NCBI GenBank assembly: GCA_964019135.1
Contig: OZ025265.1
Location: 2,294,496-2,358,495, forward strand
Length of the DNA stretch: 64,000 bases
Reading direction: 5' to 3'
Origin: Arenicola marina
Lineage: Eukaryota; Annelida; Polychaeta; Arenicolidae
Positions 48,495 through 57,415 of this stretch are shown in pieces. Position 1 is the stretch's first letter, and every line of letters begins with the position of its first letter. The translations under genes and the position numbers were made by a program. The notes beneath the pieces are model-generated. The model searched no databases. It was not told the origin of the DNA and saw only the letters and a list, made by a program, of their open reading frames with translations.

Positions 48495-49872
48495 GCTCTG
48501 CCAGGCCAGCCATCGTGCCGGAGTTCGGGGCGTTCACTCTGCTAGGCCAGCCATCGTGCCGGAGTTCGGGGCTTCACTCTGCCAGGCCAGCCTTCGTGCC
48601 GGTGTTCGGGGGTTTACTCTGCCAGGCCAGCCATCGTGCCGGAGTTCGGGGCTACACTCTGCCAGGCCAGCCATCGTGCCGGAGTTCGGGGGGTTCACTC
48701 TGCCAGGCCAGCCATCGTGCCGGAGTTCGGGGCTTCACTCTGCCAGGCCAGCCATCGTGCCGGACTTCGGGGGGTTCACTCTGCCAGGCCAGCCATCGTG
48801 CCGGAGTTCGGGACTTCACTCTGCCAGGCCAGCCATCGTGCCGGACTTCGGGGGGTTCACTCTGCCAGGCCAGCCATCGTGCCGGACTTCGGGGGGTTCA
48901 CTCTGCCAGGCCAGCCATCGTGCCGGAGTTCGGGGGGTTCACTCTGCCAGGCCAGTCATCGTGCGGGAGTTCGGGGGGTTCACTCTGCCAGGCCAGCCAT
49001 CGCGCCGGGAGTTTGGGGGGTTCACTCTGCCAGGCCAGTCATCGTGCGGGAGTTCGGGGGGTTCACTCTGCCAGGCCAGTCATCGTGCGGGAGTTCGGGG
49101 GGTTCACTCTGCCAGGCCAGTCATCGCGCCGGGAGTTCGGGGGGTTCACTCTGCCAGGCCAGTCATCGTGCGGGAGTTCGGGGGGTTCACTCTGCCAGGC
49201 CAGTCATCGCGCCGGGAGTTCGGGGGGTTCACTCTACCAGGCCAGCCATCGTGCCGGAGTTCGGGGGGTTCACTCTGCCAGGCCAGCCATCGTGCCGGAG
49301 TTCGGGGCTTCACTCTGCCAGGCCAGCCATCGTGCCGGAGTTCGGGGCTTCACTCTGCCAGGCCAGCCATCGTGCCGGAGTTCGGGGGGTTCACTCTGCC
49401 AGGCCAGCCATCGTGCCGGAGTTCGGGGCTTCACTCTGCCAGGCCAGCCATCGTGCCGGAGTTCGGGGGGTTCACTCTGCCAGGCCAGCCATCGTGCCGG
49501 AGTTCGGGGTGTTCACTCTGCCAGGCCAGCCATCGTGCCGGACTTCGGGGCTTCACTCTGCCAGGCCAGCCATCGTGCCGGAGTTCGGGGCTTCACTCTG
49601 CCAGGCCAGTCATCGTGCCGGAGTTCGGGGCTTCACTCTGCCAGGCCAGCCATCGTGCCGGAGTTCGGGGCTTCACTCTGCCAGGCCAGTCATCGTGCCG
49701 GAGTTCGGGGCTTCACTCTGCCAGGCCAGCCATCGTGCCGGAGTTCGGGGCTTCACTCTGCCAGGCCAGCCATCGTGCCGGAGTTCGGGGGGTTCACTCT
49801 GCCAGGCCAGCCATCGTGCCGGAGTTCGGGGCTTCACTCTGCCAGGCCAGCCATCGTGCCGGAGTTCGGGGT
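48495..49872 (+). repeat. 40/41-bp minisatellite, about 34 copies
   Basis: Each unit contains GGCCAGCCATCGTGCCGGAG, TTCGGGGCTTCACTCTGCCA, or the one-base-longer form with TTCGGGGGGTTCACT. A sub-block at 48950-49230 carries GTCATCGTGCGGG alternating with CATCGCGCCGGGA. All three plus frames are open because the unit has no plus-strand stops, giving frames of 443-538 codons that I do not regard as genes. Confidence 0.93.
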
Positions 49873-50067
49873 GGCTCTATACTGTACGAATTTCTTTGTA
49901 TGATGAACATTCAAACCTTCTTAGACAAGAGCATGTGGTTACCCTCGGCGACATGACTCCGCTCTAACCCCGAGCCTCTAATGTCGACGCTATATGACAC
50001 TGATAGTAGGTCAAAGTGTCCTTGTTACCCTAGCCAGTCAGTCAGGCCAGCGAGTGGTCCTTAACCA
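49873..50067. other. Short single-copy stretch with a SINE-tail fragment
   Basis: Between two minisatellites. The only recognisable part is the SINE-like fragment at about 49930-50000. Confidence 0.4.
49930..50000 (+). mobile_element. Fragment of the SINE 3' half
   Basis: GGTTACCCTCGGCGACATGA, CTCCGCTCT and then TGTCGACGCTATATGAC align in order with the interior of the SINE at 57066-57125 (GGTTACCCCCGGGGACATGG, CTCCACTCT, TGACGCGATATGGC). The head and the 3' end are absent. Confidence 0.45.
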
Positions 50068-50178
50068 GCCACGTGGTCCACGCCACGTGATCCACGCCAC
50101 GGGGTCCTCGCCACGTGGGCCACGCCACGTGGTCCTCGCCACGTGGGCCACGCCACGTGGTCCTCGCCACGTGGTCTA
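50068..50178 (+). repeat. 14-bp minisatellite of CCACGTGG palindromes, 8 copies
   Basis: Eight tandem copies of GCCACGTGGTCCAC. Variants are GTCCTC and GGCCAC in the second half, and one CACGGGG. Nearly every copy keeps the palindrome CCACGTGG, an extended E-box. Confidence 0.92.
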
Positions 50179-51219
50179 TGTGTACTGTGTGCCCTCCAGA
50201 GCTTTTACCGCCTGTCTCGGTTATTGCTTGACTGGCTAATTCCGTCTCCGTGCAGCCTGCCTTTATAGCAATGAATCGACCATAGAGATCCTTGCCTTAT
50301 CACATCTGTACCGACGCCCCCCTCCTCCCCCACCCCTCCTGCCCTCAATCTTTCCACCCCCACCCCTCCTGACCAACCCCCCCCCCCACCCATCCTGACC
50401 CTACGTGCTGTCTATTGTATCAGCTCAGCCACTGGGAGACGCAGACCGCTCTCCACGTGCGATAAACTGTATCCGCCCCATACCACTCTCGGCAGCAGCG
50501 TGCTCCCGATTGGTGGCGCTGCCGTAATGGCTTTCTTTCTCTTCGCTTAACGCAATGACCGTATCCGTTCCGTACCCGGCGCCTAACATCCTGTACCCCG
50601 GATGTGGCTGAAGAGATTGGGCAGCTGATAGGGGATACCTCATTGGCTGAGACGTTTCCAAGGTAACCATGCCGTTGGAGATGATTCCGGTGGGGCCCCT
50701 GGTTGGCAACGACATTACCCTATCCCCCCCACCCCGCCTCCATCCCATCCCACACACATCCCCACCCCCAAACCCCACCCCACCCCGTAACCTGCCTGGG
50801 CCAGGCCACGGACACACTCTCGGGTCCCCGTATGTCGGCAGCAATCTGTTACCAGGTAGCATCTATCTGTTTCACGCACAAAGGGAGGCGATTCAATTAG
50901 TATTTTGCATTGCTGATTCATACCAACCTAAACACCTACTGACTGTCGCGTCGGCGTTGCTATGCTTGGAGTCCGTCTACGTGAGGCCAGTTATTTCATT
51001 TGCCCACGATATACTTTCATGTGATACCCTTTAATGCGTGTCAAATAATACCTGAATCTGCGGCTGGACTTTCGTGTTTTGGGACATTATATATTACGGA
51101 AAGCCAATACACATTAAGCGAGGTCTCGACCATTGAATATATAACCCTAGCCCGATTATTCTATTGGTAGATTATACGCTGATTGTCCAAACCAATTGTA
51201 AATATATGTAACAGCAACG
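50179..51219. other. Single-copy region with C-rich tracts
   Basis: C-rich tracts lie at 50317-50400 and 50725-50795. A 145-codon minus-strand frame (50425-50862) is listed separately. The DNA at 51000-51210 is A/T-rich and leads to the 37-bp minisatellite. No other gene-like signal. Confidence 0.5.
50425..50862 (-). CDS. 145-codon open frame, hypothetical
   Basis: The frame runs from ATG 50862-50860 to TGA at 50427-50425. Residues 1-28 (MLPGNRLLPTYGDPRVCPWP and on) and 50-145 are non-repetitive; residues 29-48 translate the G-rich tract as a Gly/Arg stretch. The last 95 codons (from a possible internal ATG at 50715) have balanced composition, including PMRYPLSAAQSLQPHPGYRM and GYGTDTVIALSEEKESHYGS. 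The start context is weak (T at -3). No domain, splice site or homologue is recognised. It may be an exon or chance. Confidence 0.17.
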   Translation of the reverse strand: MLPGNRLLPTYGDPRVCPWPGPGRLRGGVGFGGGDVCGMGWRRGGGDRVMSLPTRGPTGIISNGMVTLETSQPMRYPLSAAQSLQPHPGYRMLGAGYGTDTVIALSEEKESHYGSATNREHAAAESGMGRIQFIARGERSASPSG

Positions 51220-51512
51220 GGAGAGCGGTCCAGAGGTACTCTAGGGAGTACTCTAGGGAGAGCGGTCCAGAGCTACTCTAGGGAGTACTCTAGGGAGAGC
51301 GGTCCAGAGCTACTCTAGGGAGTACTCTAGGGAGAGCGGTCCAGAGCTACTCTAGGGAGTACTCTAGGGAGAGCGGTCCAGAGCTACTCTAGGGAGTACT
51401 CTAGGGAGAGCGGTCCAGAGCTACTCTAGGGAGTACTCTAGGGAGAGCGGTCCAGAGCTACTCCAGGGAGTACTCTAGGGAGAGCGGTCCAGAGCTACTC
51501 TAGGGAGTACCG
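51220..51512 (+). repeat. 37-bp minisatellite, 8 copies
   Basis: Near-identical copies containing GAGAGCGGTCCAGAGCTACT, then CTAGGGAGTACTCTAGG. Each has two CTCTAGGGAG words, so the unit has internal near-duplication. It stops abruptly at ACCGCGGG. Confidence 0.93.
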
Positions 51513-51784
51513 CGGGTTAAAACCATTTCATAGTTTCATGGCACTCTCCATGTTTAGCCCTTGTGAGCACAAATGTGGCGTAAAACACAGATCCATACAT
51601 GCTCACACCTCCGTCTCATAAGAACTACTTTGGAGATACATTTAGTTCGATTGTGTTGAGCGATCTCGTGTTCCATACCATGACAAACCCAACCTGCCCT
51701 GCACTCCGAATGACGTCAATATTCATGTTATATTTATAGACACCCGCCCCCCACCCACTGCCACCACTTTGAACCCTAAGATGC
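51513..51784. other. Single-copy stretch whose right part is duplicated downstream
   Basis: 51684-51784 (CAAACCCAACCTGCCCTGCA onward, with a TGACGTCA at 51711) recurs at 52701. No gene. Confidence 0.6.
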
Positions 51785-53326
51785 ACTGTTAAAGTAGAAA
51801 TTCATGAGAAAGATGCACTATTAAATTCGAGATTCGTAGGAAAGATACAATGTTAAAGTCGAGATCCGTAGGGAAGATACACTGGTAAAGGTTAGATCCA
51901 CAGGAAAGATACACTGGTAAGATCTAGATATGTGAGAAAGATACATTGTTAAAGTCGAGATCCGTGAGAAAGATACACTGTTAAAGTCGAAATCCGTCAG
52001 AAACATACACTGTTAAAGTCGAGATCCGTGAGAAAGTTACACTGTTAAAGTCGAGATCCGTGAGAATTATACACTGTTAAAACCGAGATCTGTGAGAAAG
52101 TTACACTGTTAAAGTCGAGATCCGTGAGAAAGTTACACTGTTAAAGTCGAGATCCGTGAGAAAGATACATTGTCAAAATAGAGATCTATGAGAAAGTTAC
52201 ACTGTTGATTCAGAAGTCGAATCCGTCAGAAACATACACTGTTAAAGTCGAGATTCGTAGGAAAGATACAATGTCAAAGTCTAGATCCGTAGGGAAGATA
52301 CACTGGTAAAGGTTAGATCCACAGGAAAGATACACTGATAAAGTCTAGATATGTGAGAAAGATACATTGTTAAAGTCGAGATCCGTGAGAAAGATACACT
52401 GTTAAAGTCGAAATCCGTCAGAAACATACACTGTTAAAGTCGAGATCCGTGAGAAAGTTACACTGTTAAAGTCGAGATCCCTGAGAAAGATACACTGTTA
52501 AAGTCGAGATCCCTGAGAAAGATACACTGTTAAAGTCGAGATCCGTGAGAAAGACGTACACTGTCAAAATAGAGATCTGTGAGAAAGTTACACTGGTAAA
52601 GTCTAGATCCGTGAGAAAGATACACTATTAAAAGTCGAATCCGTCAGAAACATACACTGTTAAAGTCGAGATCCATGGGAAAGATACACTGTTAAAAGCA
52701 CAAACCCAACCTGCCCTGCACTCCGAATGACGTCAATATTCATGTTATATTTATAGACACCCGCCCCCCACCCACTGCCACCACTTTGAACCCTAAGATG
52801 CACTGTTAAAGTAGAAATTCATGAGAAAGATGCACTATTAAATTCGAGATTCGTAGGAAAGATACAATGTTAAAGTCGAGATCCGTAGGGAAGATACACT
52901 GGTAAAGGTTAGATCCACAGGAAAGATACACTGTTAAAGTCGAGATCCATGGGAAAGATACACTGTTAAAGTCGAGATCCGTGAGGAAGATACACTGTTA
53001 AAATCGAGATCCGTGAGAAAGATACACTATTAAAAGTCGAAATCCGTGAGAAAGATACACTGTTGAAGTAGAAATCTGTCAGAAAGATACACTGTTAAAA
53101 TCGAGATGCGTGAGACAGATACACTGTTAAAGTCGAGATCCGTGAGGAAGATACACTGTTAAAGTCGAGATCCGTGAGAAAGATATACTGTTAAAGTCGA
53201 GATCCGTGAGAAAGATACACTATTAAAAGTCGAATCCGTCAGAAACATACACTGTTAAAGTCGAGATCCGTGAGAAAGATACACTATTAAAAGTAGAAAT
53301 CCGTGAGAAAGATACACTGTTAAATC
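51785..53326 (+). repeat. 32-bp minisatellite in two blocks with a captured unique segment
   Basis: The monomer holds GTTAAAGTCGAGATCCGTGA and GAAAGATACACT. The first block is 51785-52700, the second 52800-53326. Between them, 52701-52800 is a near-identical copy of the unique DNA at 51684-51784, so array plus flank was duplicated with a 1,017-bp offset. The diverged run (GATTCGTAGGAAAGATACAA then AGGTTAGATCCACAGG) occurs near 51829, 52242 and 52846. Confidence 0.9.
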
Positions 53327-54211
53327 TGTTTGTCGTACATGTGTACATGAAGCTGGCGTAAAACATCCATTCACTCCATCCAATATCCCTGAACTAATAT
53401 ATTACAAGCCGGACAAGGCATGACCAGAAACAAGGCTATCATTCCTAAAAAATATTTTATACAAAAGTTGGCTCATAACAGTTATCAGCGGTGTTCCACC
53501 AAGGACAGAGAGACGCACACTATCTCGCAGTCTGTTTATTCTGGTCCGAGATGTAGTCAGTTGTTTACATACACCAATGGCCGCTGTGGAAAATTTACGG
53601 TAGCTTGTGTGAAAGATAGGGACACCAACTGGTAACTCTTAATGAACTATTGGTGACCCCTTACGCCAGCATTGCATGGTTGGGGTGGCAGCTAGACGTA
53701 CACCGAGATAATTGGGCGACTCGGGTTTTTAGCGGGGCACCATATGCAAGCGGATGGGCCCGGCGGGGGAGTCCGCAGCGCCACCTGGACAACGATTTTG
53801 AATTACCGCCAGCCGGAACTTCCAAACACGCCGATTAAATTAACATTATGGGGCAAACTTAGCGGCTGTTCGTTGAAAACGCCATGCATGCATTATGGAA
53901 AGCTGCCTTTCCCTTTGTTAACCTGATAGCGGCTGTACTGATCATGTCAGCAATGTCAGCAATGTAAGGTGGGCTTGGACTAGCGGCAAGGTGGTCCAGG
54001 CAAGCACAGGTACCCGGCCATAACCAAATGGAGATCTTGCATGAGTTTCGGACCGTCAGAAATTGACTGTTTCATACAGCAGGTGTCCTAGATGATGAAT
54101 AGCCTGGCCAAGGAGCTTCTTGTGGACATGGAGATGTCAAACCAGAGGGGAGTCTTTGTACCAGTTTTGTCTGGCATATGTTTCTATAATCAAAAAGGTA
54201 GCTGTTATTTG
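53327..54211. other. Single-copy region
   Basis: No repeats apart from GTCAGCAAT twice at 53944-53962. A CTCF-like site is at 53775-53790. Short open frames at 53420-53635, 53650-53838 and 53744-53926 have no recognisable similarity. 54092-54196 looks exon-like in several frames on both strands, so I do not call it. Confidence 0.5.
53775..53790 (-). promoter_or_regulatory. CTCF-like motif
   Basis: GCAGCGCCACCTGGAC fits the reverse form of the CTCF core (CCAGGTGGCGCTGC). It is one of four such matches in single-copy DNA of the window. Confidence 0.25.
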
Positions 54212-55504
54212 AGTTTCTCGTCTCTCTCCGCACTCTCACCCCCCCCCCCTGTTTCTATCCGCCCCCCAGTCTCTCTCCACCCCCAGTCTCTCTCCACCCC
54301 GTCTCTCTTCACCCCCCCCCCAATCTCTCTCCACCCCGTCTCTCTCCACCCCCAGTCTCTCTCCACCCCCGTCTCTCTCCGCCCCGTCTCTCTCCACCCC
54401 CCCCCCCAATCTCTCTCCACCCCGTCTCTCTCCACCCCCAGTCTCTCTCCACCCCCGTCTCTCTCCGCCCTCTCATCTCCACTCCGCCCCCTCGTCTCTC
54501 CACCCCCCGCCTCTCCACCCCCCGTCTCCCCCCTCGTCCCTCCACCCCGTCTCTCTCCGCCCCCCCGTCTCTCCACTCACCGTCTCTCTCCACCCCCGTC
54601 ACTCTCCACTCCCTCGTCTTTCTCCACCCTCTGTCACTCTCCACCCCCGTCTCTCTCCACCCCCCCCCCACCCCCAATCTCTCTCCACCCCCGTCACTCT
54701 CCACCCCTTGGTCTTTCTACGCCCCCGTCTCTCTCCACCCCCCGTCACTCTCCACCCACTCGTCTTTCCCCACCCGCCCCCCCGTCACTCTCCACCCCCG
54801 TCACTCCCCCCCGTCACTCTCCACCCCCCGTCACTCTCCACCCCGTCACTCTCCACCCCCCGTCACTCTCCATCCCCCGTCACTCTCCACCCCCTCGTCT
54901 TTCTCCACCCCCCCCCGTCACTCTCCACCCCCCGTCTTTCTCCACCTCCTCGTCTCTCTCCACCCCCTCGTCTCTCCACCCCCGTCACTCTCCACCCCCC
55001 GTCACTCTCCACCCCCTCGTCTTTCTCCACCCCCCCCCGTCACTCTCCACCCCCCGTCACTCTCCACCCCCGTCACTCTCCACCCCCTCGTCTTTCTCCA
55101 CCCCCCGTCACTCTCCACCCCCCGTCTCTCTCCACCCCCCGTCACTCTCCGCCCCTTCGTCTTTCTCCACCCCCCCCGTCACTCTCCACCCCCCGTCTCT
55201 CTCCACCCCCCGTCTCTCTCCACCCCCTCGTCTTTCTCCACCCCCCCCCGTCACTCTCCACCCCCCGTCTCTCTCCACCCCCCGTTACTCTCCGCCCCCT
55301 CGTCTTTCTCCACCCACCCCTCACGTCACTCTCCACCCCGGTCTCTCTCCACCCCCTCGTCTCTCTGCGCCCCCTCGTCTTTCTCCCCCCCCCGTCACTC
55401 TCCACCCCCCGTCTCTCTTCACCCCCCGTCACTCTCCACCCCCTGGTCTCCCCCCCCCCGTCTCTCTCCACCCCCTTGTCTCTCTCAACCTCTCTCTCCC
55501 CTTC
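54212..55504 (+). repeat. 1.3-kb pyrimidine-rich minisatellite (CTCTCCACCCCCCGT type)
   Basis: Dozens of degenerate 14-20-bp units such as GTCACTCTCCACCCCC and GTCTCTCTCCACCCC, with larger units ending in CTCGTCTTTCTCCACC. The plus strand is almost wholly pyrimidine. Two plus frames (535 and 266 codons, Pro/Ser/Leu-rich) are open as a consequence and are not credible genes. The minus strand is G-rich and suited to triplex and quadruplex formation. Confidence 0.92.
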
Positions 55505-55819
55505 GTAAGTCTCAGCAGTTTACGTTGCTCGGCTCCCTTCACATGGTTTCGTCCCCTTCGCCCCCCCCCCCTCCCCCCCCGCTCTCCGTACATTTCTCTC
55601 ACCTCCGTGGCGTGCCGCCGCCCCCACTACGGTGTCGCCCATACACCCAGTGTTGGACAGCGGGCTCACCTCTTAGCATGGCATCCTGTCAACCTGTAGT
55701 CCCATACAACTTGGCTTTGCCTAACGAGAGGCCAACAAAGCCTGTCTGGTGCTAATGGCAGCTCATTAGTGATAGACATGGGTGGGGAGGGGGGGGGGGG
55801 CGGGGGTAGCATGATCGGG
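55505..55819. other. Single-copy linker
   Basis: C runs lie at 55560-55580 and a G run at 55786-55805. No gene recognised. Confidence 0.5.
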
Positions 55820-56091
55820 TTAGTGGACTGGAGGGGGATGGGGGACGTGAAGGGGTTAATAGACTGGAGGGGGATGGGGGACGTGAAGGGGTTAATAGAC
55901 TGGAGGGGGATGGGGGACGTGAAGGGGTTAATAGACTGGAGGGGGATGGGGGACGTGAAGGGGTTAATAGACTGGAGGGGGATGGGGGACGTGAAGGGGT
56001 TAATAGACTGGAGGGGGATGGGGGACGTGAAGGGGTTAATAGACTGGAGGGGGATGGGGGACGTAAAGGGGTTAATGGACTTGAGATGGAT
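55820..56091 (+). repeat. 36-bp G-rich minisatellite, about 7.5 copies
   Basis: Almost perfect copies containing GGGGGATGGGGGACGTGAAG then GGGTTAATAGACTGGA. Because 36 is a multiple of three, one plus frame reads a 12-residue cycle (DWRGMGDVKGLI) for 109 codons. Four G runs per unit give strong quadruplex potential on the plus strand. Confidence 0.93.
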
Positions 56092-56466
56092 TCGCTGATG
56101 CTTACGGGATTATTGCCGCACACACGGGTTGTGCGGCGAGGGTGGGGTGGATAGGGATGGGGGCGGGTAGTTGGGGGTGTATGGGGTTGGGTCGAGGTGG
56201 GTCGAGGTGGGTGAGGGATGAGTGGGGATCCGATGGGTGGTGGGTAGGTGGGTGAGATGGGGATGGGTGGGGGCGGGTTCCCATGGGCACTGTCACCAAG
56301 AGGCCAGTTGAGCCGCCCTGATTAGCACGTGGTCAGCTACTGCCACAGGGTGACAACATCCTCAAATCGTCAACACGCCATCAAGTAGGTGATCCTCTCA
56401 CCCAGCGGGTTACCCCCAACCGCCATCCCTTGACATGGCAGCCAACACTTCATAACAAGTGAACCA

Positions 56467-56562
56467 AGGGCCGCCCCGATAGCTAACGGCACGTGGATCG
56501 GTGGTTCGCGCCCCGCTGTGGTCATGTATGTGTGGTGGCAGGATAAACATCCCTGGTATAAA
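56467..56562 (+). mobile_element. Truncated tRNA-derived SINE
   Basis: It begins GGGCCGCCCCGATAGCT, then jumps directly to AACGGCACGTGGATCGGTGG, missing about 55 bp that includes most of the A box. The B box is GGTTCGCGCC at 56503-56512. Similarity ends after AGGATAAACATCCC. Same family as the copies at 26434-26763 and 56906-57166. Confidence 0.7.
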
Positions 56563-56905
56563 CCTGCCCCTGTCTCCCTCCCCCTGGAATGTCGTATACC
56601 CGCCCCCCCCCCCCCCCCAACCCTATTTGGCGCAAGGTATTCTCTCCCTGCTACTGCAATTATCTCCCAAATATCCTTTTTTTCTTTTTCTCGGCGTCAC
56701 ACAGGCGGCCACTCCTCGTTCCCTTGGCGACACTCGGAACGTGTCCGAGTGGTACCCGGGATATTCACAACGCCTTCCCTGCGCTGGTCTGCATCAAGGT
56801 CATTTGTAGGACATCACAAGGACCAAGCGCGAGTCATCATGAGCAGGACCAAAAATAAGCTGCTTGCTGCAGACCTACAGGAGAATACGGGCCATGTCAC
56901 ATGGG

Positions 56906-57166
56906 GGCCGGCCCGATAGCTCAGTGGGTGAGAGCGCTCGCATTGAGTGCTCTGGCCACCTGAGAGCCTAACGTCACGTGGCTCGATGGTTCAAACCACA
57001 CTGTGGCTATCTCTGGGTGGTTGCAGGATAAAGATCTCCCATGTCCTTCTTCGCAAAGCGTAGGAGGTTACCCCCGGGGACATGGCTCCACTCTCCCTTC
57101 CTTCTCCCAATGACGCGATATGGCCAAAAGTGGTCAACACGTCCTGAATATACAACCAACCATGGG
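56906..57166 (+). mobile_element. tRNA-derived SINE with A and B boxes
   Basis: The A box is TAGCTCAGTGGG at 56917-56928 and the B box GGTTCAAACC at 56988-56997; the 71-bp spacing is longer than in a plain tRNA. The body (AGGATAAAGATCTCCCATGT, GGTTACCCCCGGGGACATGG) and 3' end (CCTGAATATACAACCAACC) match the minus-strand copy at 26434-26763, but this one lacks an A/T-rich inner segment of about 70 bp. CATGGG occurs at both edges and could be a short target-site duplication. Confidence 0.85.
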
Positions 57167-57415
57167 ACATGTCGGCTGATCTAGTTCACTGATTGCCGTA
57201 ATTTAGTGACATATAAAGGTATGTTGTGATCTAATGTGACTTGTGAATTAACTTGTCCGTGCTGTCTTGTTTCAGATAGAAATACTGAGAATCTAGATGA
57301 CGTGAAGTCGTTTAATTGGAATTAACCTTTTAAAGTTAACCAATGGGAGCATACCAGCTACGTGTAGTAGAGGTCTGTCAGATTATTGAATAGTCACCAT
57401 TTAATTATTTCGCTC

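Larger units (their letters stand above)
56092..57415. other. Single-copy region with two SINE copies
   Basis: G-rich DNA at 56130-56280 (GGGTGGG and GGATGGG words) is followed by a truncated SINE at 56467-56562, a C run near 56602-56620, non-repetitive DNA to 56905, a second SINE at 56906-57166, and A/T-rich DNA to the 67-bp array. No gene recognised. Confidence 0.5.

Noticed and set aside
48329-49967. Proteins of 443-538 residues over the 40-bp array
   Set aside because: Three parallel open frames over a minisatellite; no coding bias.
53420-53635. 71-codon open frame in single-copy DNA
   Set aside because: ATG start and ordinary composition, but no family, no splice support and a length expected by chance.
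54092-54196. Exon-like segment ending AAAAAG before GTAGCT
   Set aside because: The plus frame looks protein-like and has a fair donor, but a TAG precedes the ATG and two minus-strand frames look equally good; not decidable.
54092-55699. Pro/Ser-rich 535-residue frame
   Set aside because: Almost all of it translates a pyrimidine-only minisatellite.
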